NCBI GenBank assembly: GCA_904420175.1
Contig: CAJFUF010000029.1
Span: 1-64,000, forward strand
DNA: 64,000 nt
Reading direction: 5' to 3'
DNA from: Candidatus Schneewindia gallinarum
GTDB lineage: Bacteria; Bacillota; Clostridia; Oscillospirales; Ruminococcaceae
A program made the translations under genes and the position numbers. How positions within the stretch are numbered: position 1 is the first letter of the stretch; every line of letters begins with the position of its first letter. This document shows positions 1 to 9,059 of the stretch, piece after piece. The notes below the pieces were generated by a model, which did no database searches, was not told the origin of the DNA, and saw nothing but the letters and a program-made list of their open reading frames with translations.

Positions 1-28
1 GCACGATTCCCGCGTATAGAATCCCCAT
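1..28 (-). CDS. 5' end of a gene running off the window (MGILYAGIV...), next gene of the minus-strand operon
   Basis: Minus-strand ATG at 28..26 preceded by an AGGAGG-like RBS at ~34-40; only 9 codons visible. Confidence 0.4.
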
Positions 29-106
29 CCGTTTCCCTCCTAAGTCCTGGGGAGGACCTCCCCCCGCCGCACCTCTGCCCGGCGGACGGCTGTCCTCCCC
101 ACTTTC

Positions 107-763
107 TTACTCTGTCTCTTCCCTGAACCGGACGCACGCCTCGTACAGGCCCATGTCCTCCTGCCCAAACACCGCGAACACCCCGGCCACGGCCAGCTCT
201 GCGCCCGCCTGTGTACAGGCCCGGATGTTGTCCCAGCCGATGCCCCCGTCCACCTCAAGGAGGAAGGAGAAGTCCTTCTCCTTTTTCAGGGCGGACAGCT
301 TGTGCAGTTTGTCCAGGGTCTCCGGGAGGAAGCGCTGGCCGGAAAAGCCGGGCTTTACCCCCATGACAAGCACCAGTGCGGCCCGGTCAAGATACGGTTC
401 GACACGCTCCACACCGTCCTCCGGGCTGAGCACCAGCCCCGGGCGGATCCCTCTGTCCCTGAGGGCGGAAAGGAATGCGGCCGGGTCGGGCAGTGCGCCC
501 ACATGGGCGCAGGCATATTCCACCTGCAGCTCCGCCAGCCGGTCCACATAGTCCATGGGGTTTGTCACCATCAGGTGCACGTCCATGGGCGTGGAGGAGA
601 TGCTGCGGATGGCCTTCACCATGTCAAAGTTCAGGCAAAGGTTGGGCACAAAGTGCCCGTCCATGATGTCGATGTGGTAAAAGTCCACGCCGGCGCGGTC
701 CATGTCCCGGATATCGTTTTCAAGGTGCAGGTAGTCCGCGCAGGCAAGGGTCGGTGAAATCAT
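107..763 (-). CDS. Ribulose-phosphate 3-epimerase / allulose-6-phosphate 3-epimerase family protein
   Basis: MISPTLACADYLHLENDI...HIDIMDGHFVPN...DVHLMV...VDGGI motifs of the RPE family. Confidence 0.85.
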   Translation of the reverse strand: MISPTLACADYLHLENDIRDMDRAGVDFYHIDIMDGHFVPNLCLNFDMVKAIRSISSTPMDVHLMVTNPMDYVDRLAELQVEYACAHVGALPDPAAFLSALRDRGIRPGLVLSPEDGVERVEPYLDRAALVLVMGVKPGFSGQRFLPETLDKLHKLSALKKEKDFSFLLEVDGGIGWDNIRACTQAGAELAVAGVFAVFGQEDMGLYEACVRFREETE

Positions 764-775
764 GTCCGCCGCCCC

Positions 776-1702
776 CTACTTGGTTCCCGCAATGGTGGAG
801 TAGGATTTGCCGCTTGCCGCAGGGCCGGTGGCGTTCTTCATGGTAAAGGTCAGCACCAGCAGGGACGCCACATACGGGATCATCTGCACAAACTGCGAGG
901 GGATGGGCGCGTTGGGGATGGACTGCAAATACAGCTGCAGCGCATCGAAGAAGCCGAAGCACAGCGAGGCGGCAAAGGCCCCCACCGGGGTCCAGCGGCC
1001 CATAATGACCGCGCCGACAGCAAGGTAGCCGCGTCCGGCAATCATGCCCTCCTGGAACAGGTTCATGGAACCCACGGACAGGAACGCACCGCCGAGGCCG
1101 CCCAGCGCGCCGGAGATCAGCACGCCCAGGAAACGCAGGCGGTTGACATTGACACCTGCGGTGTCCGCGGCACGCGGATGCTCGCCACAGGCCTGCATCC
1201 GAAGGCCCACCGGGGTTTTATACAGCAGGTAGTGTACGCCGAACAGAATCAGGAATGCGATGTACACAATGGGCGACAGGTCCGCCAGATACTCGCCGAT
1301 AACCGGGATGGGACGCAGAAACTCGGTGGTGGAGATGTTGTTCACCTGTGCCGACACGCCGATCGAGTTAAACACCAGCTGCAGGCCCACCGAGCAGAAG
1401 CCGGTTGCCAGCAGCACCAGCGCCTGCGCGGACACGCCCATGGCGCCGCCGCAGACAATGGTGACAAAGCCGTGGATGGCCGACATGGCGACGCCGGCAA
1501 GAATGGCGAACAACACGCCGATCCATGGGTTTCCGGTGAGGTAGGAGCCCGCCACGGCCACAAACGCACCCATGGACATCATGCCCTCAAGGCCGATGTT
1601 CAGCACGCCGGTGCGCTCGGACAGGCAGGCGCCCGCAGCTGTCAGTGCAACGGGGATGCCCATGCGCAGCGTCGCCATAACGAGATACTCAATTACTCCC
1701 AT
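776..1702 (-). CDS. ABC transporter permease, BMP-associated (nucleoside) type
   Basis: Hydrophobic; 'ERTGVLNIGLEGMM' motif typical of NupQ/YufQ-like permeases. Confidence 0.9.
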   Translation of the reverse strand: MGVIEYLVMATLRMGIPVALTAAGACLSERTGVLNIGLEGMMSMGAFVAVAGSYLTGNPWIGVLFAILAGVAMSAIHGFVTIVCGGAMGVSAQALVLLATGFCSVGLQLVFNSIGVSAQVNNISTTEFLRPIPVIGEYLADLSPIVYIAFLILFGVHYLLYKTPVGLRMQACGEHPRAADTAGVNVNRLRFLGVLISGALGGLGGAFLSVGSMNLFQEGMIAGRGYLAVGAVIMGRWTPVGAFAASLCFGFFDALQLYLQSIPNAPIPSQFVQMIPYVASLLVLTFTMKNATGPAASGKSYSTIAGTK

Positions 1703-2768
1703 TGCCGTTCTCCCTCACTTTCTTTTTGGTTTTCAATTTGATGTAAATCCAGCGGATAAAGTTTTCCGAGCAGATGAACACAATAATAAGGCCCTGTACG
1801 ATGGAGACGAACTGGTTGGACATCCCCGTTTTCATCTGCATGAGGGGTGCGCCGTTCTTCATGCCCGCAAACAGGAAGGACGCCAGCAGGATGGCAAAGG
1901 GGTTGCCCTGCCCCAGCATGGCCACCGCGATACCGGTCGCCATGTACCCGGGGGCGTAGTTCTCCACAAGGCAGTGGGTCAGGCCCGCCACCTCGGTGGA
2001 GCCTGCAAAGCCCGCCAGCAGGCCGCTGACCATCATGGCCATAAAGACGTTTTTCTTAATGTTGATACCGGCGGAACGGGCCGCGTGGCGGTTAAAGCCG
2101 GCGGCACGCAGGTCGTATCCAGCCCGGGTGCGGAACACGTAGATGTAGATGACCACAACTGCCAGCAGGGAAATCAGGATGCCGGAGTTAATGCCCCACG
2201 GGGTGGGGAACAGGTTGGAGATGGCGGCGGAATCCTGAATGTTGGGGGTGGCCAGCTTGTTGGAGACGTAGCCCGGCATTTTCTGAATCAGGAAATTGCA
2301 CAGGTACTGCGCCACATAGTTCATCATGATGGTGCTGAACACCACGCTGACGTTCTTCTTTAAATTTAATAGTGCAGGAACCATGGACCACAGCATACCG
2401 CCCAAAGCGCCCACCACCATGGTCAGCGGGATGTGAATAATGGGCGGCAGGTTCAAAAACGCGCCCATGTACACGGAAATCAGACTGCCGATGAGAATCT
2501 GCCCGTCGACGCCGATGTTGAACACCGAGCATTTCTGGCCCACTGCAATGGCAAGCCCGGCAAACACAATGGGAATCATCCGGTTGAAGGTGCCGGTCAG
2601 CGACAGCGCGCCGCCGAAGGCGCCCTCAAACAGGGCACTGTATACGGTGATAGGGTCCTTGCCCAGTGCCGCCACAATGATGGCGCCCACCAGAATGGAA
2701 AGCACCAGCGCAATGGCGGAAATGGCAATGCGGGAGCCCGCGTTTTTCAGTTTTGCACTGTTAAGCAT
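1689..2768 (-). CDS. ABC transporter permease, BMP-associated (nucleoside) type
   Basis: Hydrophobic; 'VFNIGVDGQILIG' motif; start placed at MLNSAKLKN, overlapping the ATPase gene end. Confidence 0.9.
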   Translation of the reverse strand: MLNSAKLKNAGSRIAISAIALVLSILVGAIIVAALGKDPITVYSALFEGAFGGALSLTGTFNRMIPIVFAGLAIAVGQKCSVFNIGVDGQILIGSLISVYMGAFLNLPPIIHIPLTMVVGALGGMLWSMVPALLNLKKNVSVVFSTIMMNYVAQYLCNFLIQKMPGYVSNKLATPNIQDSAAISNLFPTPWGINSGILISLLAVVVIYIYVFRTRAGYDLRAAGFNRHAARSAGINIKKNVFMAMMVSGLLAGFAGSTEVAGLTHCLVENYAPGYMATGIAVAMLGQGNPFAILLASFLFAGMKNGAPLMQMKTGMSNQFVSIVQGLIIVFICSENFIRWIYIKLKTKKKVRENGNGSN

Positions 2769-4311
2769 CCTGCGCCACCTCCTCGTCTGCAATGCCCAGC
2801 ATGTACGCGCCGAGCTGTTCCTTGGTTACGCCCTTGTTCTCCACCACTTTGACAATTTCACCCTTGAAAATGATGGCAATTCGGTCCGCAAGGGCCAGAA
2901 TTTCATCCAGCTCAAGGGAGAACAGCAGCACGCCCTTACCCTTGTTACGCTCCTCCACCAGCTTTTTGTGGACGAATTCAATGGCGCCCAGGTCCAGCCC
3001 GCGTGTGGGCTGAACCGCCATAATGACCTCCGGGTCGGCGGACAGCTCTCTTGCCAGGATAATTTTCTGCTGGTTGCCGCCGGACAGGGTGGAGGCCGGG
3101 GCGTCCAGGCTGCCGCAGCGGATGTCGAATTGCTCTTTCAGTTCCTCTGCGTTTTTGTCCAGCTCCTTCTGGTTGATAAAAATGCGGTTTTTCAAAAACC
3201 GGGGGCGGTTCTGGTAGCCGAGGATCAGGTTCTGCTTTACGGAGTAGGGCAGCACCAGGCCGTCCTTGTGCCGGTCCTCGAAGATGACGGCCAGGCCCTT
3301 CTCCTTTATTTCCCGGATGGTTCTGCCGCGCATGTCCTCACCCAGCATGGTGTAGCTTCCGGAGTCCGGCTTCAGCTTGCCGCAGATGATGTCCACCAGC
3401 TGCTCCTGCCCGTTTCCGTCCACCCCCGCGATGCCGAGAATTTCCTCGTTGCGCAGGCCCAGGTTCACATGGTTCAGCTTGCCGACCTTCTGCTCGCTGT
3501 AGGAGATGTCCTTCAGCTCCAGAAGGGTCTTTTCCTCCTTCGCATGCTGGTGCTCGCCTCCGCCGAGGACAATCTCGCGGCCCACCATCATCATGGCCAG
3601 GTCCCGCTCGTCCGTGTCCTTCACGTCCTTGGTGCCGATAAGCCTTCCCAGCCGGATAACCGAGATCCGGTCGGACACCCGCATCACCTCGGCCAGCTTG
3701 TGGCTGATGAAAATGATGGTTTTCCCCTGCTCGCGCAGGCGCTCCATAATGCCGCAGAACTCGTCAATCTCCTGCGGGGTCAGCACCGCTGTCGGCTCGT
3801 CAAAAATCAGCACCTCTGCCCGGCGGTACAGCACCTTCAGGATTTCCACGCGCTGCTGCATGGGTACCGAGATGTCGGACACCTTCGCCTCCGGGTCGAT
3901 ATTCAGCCCGTACTGCTCAGACAGGGCGCGGACTTCCTCCACTGCCTTTTTGTAATCGATTTTCAATTTATTTCCAGGTTCCATGCCGAGGATGATGTTC
4001 TGTGTCACGGTAAATTTGGGAATCAGCATAAAGTGCTGGTGCACCATGCCGAGCCCCATACTGATGGCCTCTCCCGAGGAGGAGAAGCGGACCTCCTTGC
4101 CCTTGATTTTAATGGTGCCGGAGGTCTGCGGATACAGGCCGAACAGAATGCTCATCAGCGTTGATTTTCCCGCGCCGTTCTCCCCTGCGATGGAGTGGAT
4201 TTCCCCCTGCCTGATGCCGAGGGAGATGTCTTTGTTGGCTACAACGCCGCCGGGGAACTCCTTGGTGATATGTTCCAGCTGGACAATGTAGTTTTCGTTG
4301 TTCACTGTCAT
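2761..4311 (-). CDS. ABC transporter ATP-binding protein (double ABC domain, sugar/nucleoside type)
   Basis: Walker A GENGAGKSTL, two ABC domains, LSGGNQQK; start placed at MTVNNENYIVQ. Confidence 0.93.
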   Translation of the reverse strand: MTVNNENYIVQLEHITKEFPGGVVANKDISLGIRQGEIHSIAGENGAGKSTLMSILFGLYPQTSGTIKIKGKEVRFSSSGEAISMGLGMVHQHFMLIPKFTVTQNIILGMEPGNKLKIDYKKAVEEVRALSEQYGLNIDPEAKVSDISVPMQQRVEILKVLYRRAEVLIFDEPTAVLTPQEIDEFCGIMERLREQGKTIIFISHKLAEVMRVSDRISVIRLGRLIGTKDVKDTDERDLAMMMVGREIVLGGGEHQHAKEEKTLLELKDISYSEQKVGKLNHVNLGLRNEEILGIAGVDGNGQEQLVDIICGKLKPDSGSYTMLGEDMRGRTIREIKEKGLAVIFEDRHKDGLVLPYSVKQNLILGYQNRPRFLKNRIFINQKELDKNAEELKEQFDIRCGSLDAPASTLSGGNQQKIILARELSADPEVIMAVQPTRGLDLGAIEFVHKKLVEERNKGKGVLLFSLELDEILALADRIAIIFKGEIVKVVENKGVTKEQLGAYMLGIADEEVAQDA

Positions 4312-4381
4312 CACTCCTTCGTATCCGTGTGAAAAGAACCGGATGCCGGCGCATCCGGTTCCTGTCACAGCGTTTGAAAAG

Positions 4382-5485
4382 TTATTCGGGGAATTTGAAG
4401 GACTCTATCTCGTCATTGGAGGCGGGAACCACAATTTCTCCGTCGATGATGGCCTGACGCAGCTCCTCAATTCTTGTGGTGACTTCCTCAGGAATCATTG
4501 CAAGCAGCTCATCGTTCTTGTCGGTGTACAGCATGTCGACGCCTTCCTCTTTAAGGCCCATGTTCAAATGGGCGCCGCCCTGGAAGTTGCCTTCCGCCGC
4601 CTCTTTCAGCATGTTGTAGGCCACGTTGTCCACCCTCTTCACCTGGGAGACAACAATTCTTGAGGGCATCAGGTGGAACTGGCCGTCGGCCGCGCCGCAC
4701 ACCCAGTTGTCGCCGCCCAGTTCCTCAGAGGCCTGGAAAATACCCAGGTTGCTGGATGCAGCAGCGCCGGCAATCCAGTCGTAACCCTGGTTGTACAGCA
4801 TGGTGGCAGTCTCCTTGCCCTTGTTGGCATCCTGGAAGCCCACATAGGACACAGACACCTCGGCGTCCTTGTTGACATATCTTGCGCCGGTGCGGAAGCC
4901 CGCCTCAAAGCGGACCATGGTGCCGCCCTCGTTGCCGCCGATGAAAGCGACCTTGCCGGTCTTGCTCATCAGCTCGCAGAACGCGCCGGTTAAGAAAGCG
5001 GCCTCCTGCTCGCGGTAAGAGACGCAGCACAGGTTGTCGGGGGCGTCGGGCAAGTCGTAGTCAATGCTTAAGAACATCACGTCGGGGTTTTCCTTCATCA
5101 CGTCCACGCAGGGGTCGGTGACGACGGCGGAATTGAAAATGATGTAGTTGCAGCCCTGCTGAACCATGGTGCGTACCGTGTCGGCAGCCTGGGCGGCCTC
5201 CACCTTTTCGGCCTTCATGTACTCAAAGCCCAATTCAGCCTGGGCCTTCTCAATTCCCGCGACGATAACGTCGTCAAAGCTCTGGGAGCCTAAAAGACCG
5301 TTTAGAATGAAGCCCACCTTCAGGTCCGTGGTCTGGGTGCCTCCGGTACTTCCGCTTTGGGAGGCCTCCCCGCCTCCGCCGCAGCCTGCCAGCAGCGTCA
5401 GTGCCATAACCGCCGCCAGCAAGATGCTGAAGAACTTCTTTGCTTTCCTGCCTCTAAACATTTGTTCTCTCTCCTTTTTTATCAA
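4382..5485 (-). CDS. BMP (Med) family basic membrane lipoprotein, nucleoside-type substrate-binding protein
   Basis: Lipobox ALTLLAGCGGG; 'DLKVGFILNGLLGSQSFDDV...' BMP-family fold. Confidence 0.9.
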   Translation of the reverse strand: MIKKEREQMFRGRKAKKFFSILLAAVMALTLLAGCGGGGEASQSGSTGGTQTTDLKVGFILNGLLGSQSFDDVIVAGIEKAQAELGFEYMKAEKVEAAQAADTVRTMVQQGCNYIIFNSAVVTDPCVDVMKENPDVMFLSIDYDLPDAPDNLCCVSYREQEAAFLTGAFCELMSKTGKVAFIGGNEGGTMVRFEAGFRTGARYVNKDAEVSVSYVGFQDANKGKETATMLYNQGYDWIAGAAASSNLGIFQASEELGGDNWVCGAADGQFHLMPSRIVVSQVKRVDNVAYNMLKEAAEGNFQGGAHLNMGLKEEGVDMLYTDKNDELLAMIPEEVTTRIEELRQAIIDGEIVVPASNDEIESFKFPE

Positions 5486-5519
5486 TTTAATAGAAAGCCT
5501 TTCGCCTTTCTATCAAGGC

Positions 5520-6521
5520 CTACTGTTTTCCGGCAAAGTGCCGGAGGCTGTCCAGAAACAGCCGGACAAACGGCTCGCGCTGCATGGAGTCGATGTACCA
5601 CAGGTTTCTCTCCGCTTCGGTTTTGCCGTAATAGTCGTCCATGTCGATGATGGTAAAGCCGGTAGTCAGTTTCCCTTCGCATTCCACCTGGCAATAGTAT
5701 TTTTTAACCGTAAACCACTCCGGGTGCAGCAGAAACGCCACCACCGCCGGGTCCGGAAGGTGGGCGTGTCCCGCCTGCTGCCAGTCCTTCTCGTCCGCCT
5801 GCGTTTCCGCGAAGCAGCCGCCCTTCTGCCCCACCCTGTCGCCGTAGCCGCACAGGGTGTCGTACGCCAGCCGGGCAACCTCTCCGGGGATATCCCGGAT
5901 AAGCAGGCACTCCTCCTTCGTCAGGTACGCCCCCCGGTTGCTGGTGTCCAGCGGCAGCGCATACAGGGGGACGCCGCTGTCCAGCAGCACTTCGAACGCC
6001 TCCGGGTCCACCAGCACGTTAAACGTTGATACAATGGTGGGGTTGCCGCAGCGGTATGAGGTGCCCATAAACAGGATGCGTTCGATATTCCCCTTCAGCC
6101 CGGGGTAACGGAGCAGCAGCTGTGCCACATTGGTGGCGGGGCCCAGCGCCAGAATGGTCACGGGCCTGTCGCTTTCTTTTAAAATCTGCGCCATCCGCTC
6201 CACCGCCGGCACCGGGGAAATCAGCTCGTCATGGCTGCCACTAAAGCGGTAGCCGCGCAGCCCGTCTGCGCCGTGTACCTCCGGCGCCGTCAGCAGTTCC
6301 CGGCTCAGCGGTGCCGAAGCTCCGGGGGAGACGGGAACGTCTGTGACGCCAAGTAGGTGCAGCATGTTGCAGGTGTTTTCTGTGGTATGGGAAAGCGTGA
6401 CGTTCCCGGCGACGGTTGTCACTGCTTTCACGTCCAGCCGTCCCGATGCGACGGCGATGATCAGTGCGTACGCATCGTCAATGCCGGTGTCCACGTCGAT
6501 GATAACCGGTATGTTCTCCAT
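5520..6521 (-). CDS. Nucleoside hydrolase family protein (copy 1, divergent)
   Basis: MENIPVIIDVDTGIDDAYAL nucleoside hydrolase motif; start moved to MENIPV. Confidence 0.88.
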   Translation of the reverse strand: MENIPVIIDVDTGIDDAYALIIAVASGRLDVKAVTTVAGNVTLSHTTENTCNMLHLLGVTDVPVSPGASAPLSRELLTAPEVHGADGLRGYRFSGSHDELISPVPAVERMAQILKESDRPVTILALGPATNVAQLLLRYPGLKGNIERILFMGTSYRCGNPTIVSTFNVLVDPEAFEVLLDSGVPLYALPLDTSNRGAYLTKEECLLIRDIPGEVARLAYDTLCGYGDRVGQKGGCFAETQADEKDWQQAGHAHLPDPAVVAFLLHPEWFTVKKYYCQVECEGKLTTGFTIIDMDDYYGKTEAERNLWYIDSMQREPFVRLFLDSLRHFAGKQ

Positions 6522-6534
6522 ATCCGCCACCCCC

Positions 6535-7539
6535 TTAGGCGAAGTGCCGGATCGCGTCGTAAAACAGCTGGACAAAGCCCTTCCGGTCGACGGAGTCCAC
6601 AAAGAAGAAGTTCTTCTCCTCCTCGTCCTTGCAGTACCAGTCCTCCATATCAATCAGGGTCCAGCCGTCGGTCAGCTCACCCTTGCACTCCACATCGCAG
6701 TAATAGGGGCCCGCCACCGTAAACAGCTCCGGGTTTGTGACAAACGCCACCGTGGCCGGATCGTGCAGAGAGTTTTTCCCGGCGTTGCGCGCCGCCCGCT
6801 TGGGGTTGTGGTGCTCCTCGTCCTCGCCCAGCTCCAGGTTTTCCTCCTGGGCGTTTTTCCCGCCGTAACCCAGCAGAATCCCCTTCACCAGTTCTGCCGC
6901 GGGGCCGCCCATCTGCCCGATGGGCTCTGCCTCCTCATCGGTGATGTAGGACTTTTTGGTGGTGTCCAGCGGCACCGCATAAAACGGCACCCCGCTGTGG
7001 ATCACCTCGCGGAAGCCCTCCGGGTCCACCAGCACGTTAAAGGTTTGGACTGGGCCGGGGTTGCCCGTGTGGTAGGAGGCGCCCATGAACACAATGCGTT
7101 CAATGTGCGGCTTCACCTCCGGATATTTTTCAAACAGCAGGGCAAGGTTGGTCACCGGCCCCAGCGCGATGATGGTGACCTTTTCCTTCCTGTCCATCAG
7201 AATGTCCCGCATGAAGTCCCATGCAGGCTCCTTCTTCAGGGCGTAGGTCACATTCTCCTTAAAATCGTAGCCGCGCAGCCCGTTGGCCCCGTGCACAAAG
7301 CTTGCCTTAAAGGCCTTTCTGGCAATGGGCGCCGCCGCACCCGCCGCCACCGGGATGTCCCCCCGTCCCAGCAGGTCCAGGATGTTTAAGGTGTTGCGGG
7401 TCGTGTGCTCCAGCCCCACGTTGCCGGACACGGTGGTCACGCCCAGAATGTCCAGGTTGTCCGCCGCGCAGGCCATAACCAGCGCCATGGCGTCGTCAAT
7501 GCCGGTGTCCACATCGATGATTACAGGAATCTTATTCAT
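6535..7539 (-). CDS. Nucleoside hydrolase family protein (copy 2)
   Basis: IIDVDTGIDDAMAL and LHDPATVAF motifs. Confidence 0.92.
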   Translation of the reverse strand: MNKIPVIIDVDTGIDDAMALVMACAADNLDILGVTTVSGNVGLEHTTRNTLNILDLLGRGDIPVAAGAAAPIARKAFKASFVHGANGLRGYDFKENVTYALKKEPAWDFMRDILMDRKEKVTIIALGPVTNLALLFEKYPEVKPHIERIVFMGASYHTGNPGPVQTFNVLVDPEGFREVIHSGVPFYAVPLDTTKKSYITDEEAEPIGQMGGPAAELVKGILLGYGGKNAQEENLELGEDEEHHNPKRAARNAGKNSLHDPATVAFVTNPELFTVAGPYYCDVECKGELTDGWTLIDMEDWYCKDEEEKNFFFVDSVDRKGFVQLFYDAIRHFA

Positions 7540-7556
7540 TGCGATCCTCTTTTCTC

Positions 7557-8567
7557 TTATCCCTTTTGGTAGTGCCTAATTGAACGGTAAAACAGATCCT
7601 TCAGGCCTTCCCTGTTTACCGAATCGACAAAGTAGAAATGCTTTTCGTCCTCGTCCTTGCAGTACCAGTCCTCTTTGTCGATGAGGGTGAAACCGCTTGT
7701 CAGCTCCCCCTTACACTCCACGTCGCAGTAATAGGGGCCGGCTACGGTGAACAGCTCCGGTGCCGTCAAAAATGCAACGGTAGAGGGATCGTGAAGGCAG
7801 GTCTTTCCGCCCTCCCTCTCCTTATTACCCGTGGTGGTCGAGACCTCCTGCCCGTCGTCAAGCTGCTCATCTCCTGTCACAAACGCCGCGCCGTAGCTGA
7901 ACAGCACGCCCTGCACCAGTTCTGCCGCAGGGCCCGCCATTTCTTTTACGGCCTCCTTTTCCTGCGCCGTCAGATAGGCTTTTCGCGTTGTGTCCAGCGG
8001 CACCGCATAAAACGGCACCCCGCTATGAACCACCTGCCGGAATGCTTCCGGATCTACCATGACATTAAAGGTCTGAACCGGGCCGGGGTTCCCCGTATGG
8101 TAGGAGGCGCCCATAAACACAATCCGCTCTATCTTCGGCTTCACCTCCGGATATTTTTCAATCAGTACCGCAAGATTTGTCACCGGTCCCAGTGCACACA
8201 GCGTCACCTTTTCTCCGCTGCTCTCCAGGACCTGCCGCATGAAGTCCCATGCGGGTTCCTCCCGCAGGGCGTATCTTACGTTCTCCTTAAAGTTGTAGCC
8301 GCGCAGGCCCGTGGCCCCGTGCACATAGCTTGCCTTGGCGAGAGGCCGGGCCAGCGGCGCTGCAGCGCCTGCCGCCACTGGGATATCCCCGCGGCCTAAT
8401 AAATCCAGAACATTTAAGGTGTTGCGGGTCGTATCCTTCACTTCCACATTGCCCGCCACCGTGGTGACGCCTTTTATGTCCAGATTCTCTGCGGCACAGG
8501 CTATAACCAACGCCATGGCATCGTCTATACCGGTGTCCACATCGATCATAACCGGCTTCTTTTTCAT
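7557..8567 (-). CDS. Nucleoside hydrolase family protein (copy 3)
   Basis: MIDVDTGIDDAMAL and LHDPSTVAF motifs; extensive visible similarity to copy 2. Confidence 0.92.
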   Translation of the reverse strand: MKKKPVMIDVDTGIDDAMALVIACAAENLDIKGVTTVAGNVEVKDTTRNTLNVLDLLGRGDIPVAAGAAAPLARPLAKASYVHGATGLRGYNFKENVRYALREEPAWDFMRQVLESSGEKVTLCALGPVTNLAVLIEKYPEVKPKIERIVFMGASYHTGNPGPVQTFNVMVDPEAFRQVVHSGVPFYAVPLDTTRKAYLTAQEKEAVKEMAGPAAELVQGVLFSYGAAFVTGDEQLDDGQEVSTTTGNKEREGGKTCLHDPSTVAFLTAPELFTVAGPYYCDVECKGELTSGFTLIDKEDWYCKDEDEKHFYFVDSVNREGLKDLFYRSIRHYQKG

Positions 8568-9046
8568 GCCTGCGCCTCCTCATCCTCCAGCGTCTCCCCG
8601 CGGGAGAGCTTTTCCAGCAGCGCCAGCTTGTCGTCATGCCGTCCGCTGTATTTGCCGAACAGCCACGCCTCCACAATGGGAAGCGCCCGCTGCACATCCT
8701 CCAGTACCCATGCGCCGAGGCACAGCACATTGCTGTTGTTGTGCTCCCGGGACATGATGGCGGTGAAAATTTCCGTGCACAGCGCCGCGCGGATTCCCGG
8801 GATTTTGTTGGCGGCCATCATCATGCCCTGCCCGGTTCCGCAGATGAGAATGCCCCGCTCGCACCGGCCGGAGAGCACCTCCTTCGCCACCCGCTCGGCA
8901 TAATAGGGGTAGATGCCCTCATGGCAGCTGTTGCAGCCCACATCCGTGACACGGTAACCGCGCTGCCGCAGGCTGTCGATAAGCCCGCATTTAAAGTCGT
9001 ATCCGGCCACGTCACAGCCCACGGCCAGCTTCATTTGCAGTTCCAT
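8564..9046 (-). CDS. RpiB/LacA/LacB family sugar-phosphate isomerase
   Basis: MKLAVGCDVAGYDFK...ICGTGQGMMMAANKIPGIRAA...REHNNSNVLCLGAWV. Confidence 0.9.
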   Translation of the reverse strand: MELQMKLAVGCDVAGYDFKCGLIDSLRQRGYRVTDVGCNSCHEGIYPYYAERVAKEVLSGRCERGILICGTGQGMMMAANKIPGIRAALCTEIFTAIMSREHNNSNVLCLGAWVLEDVQRALPIVEAWLFGKYSGRHDDKLALLEKLSRGETLEDEEAQA

Positions 9047-9059
9047 CGTCCTTCCTCCT

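Noticed and set aside
2440-4164. 574-aa plus-strand ORF
   Set aside because: Shadow of the ABC ATPase gene on the opposite strand; no family motif.
8790-8805. GGATTCCCGGGATTTT as a possible Noc-binding site
   Set aside because: Palindromic core but differs from ATTTCCCGGGAAAT in the flanks and lies inside the rpiB-like coding sequence.
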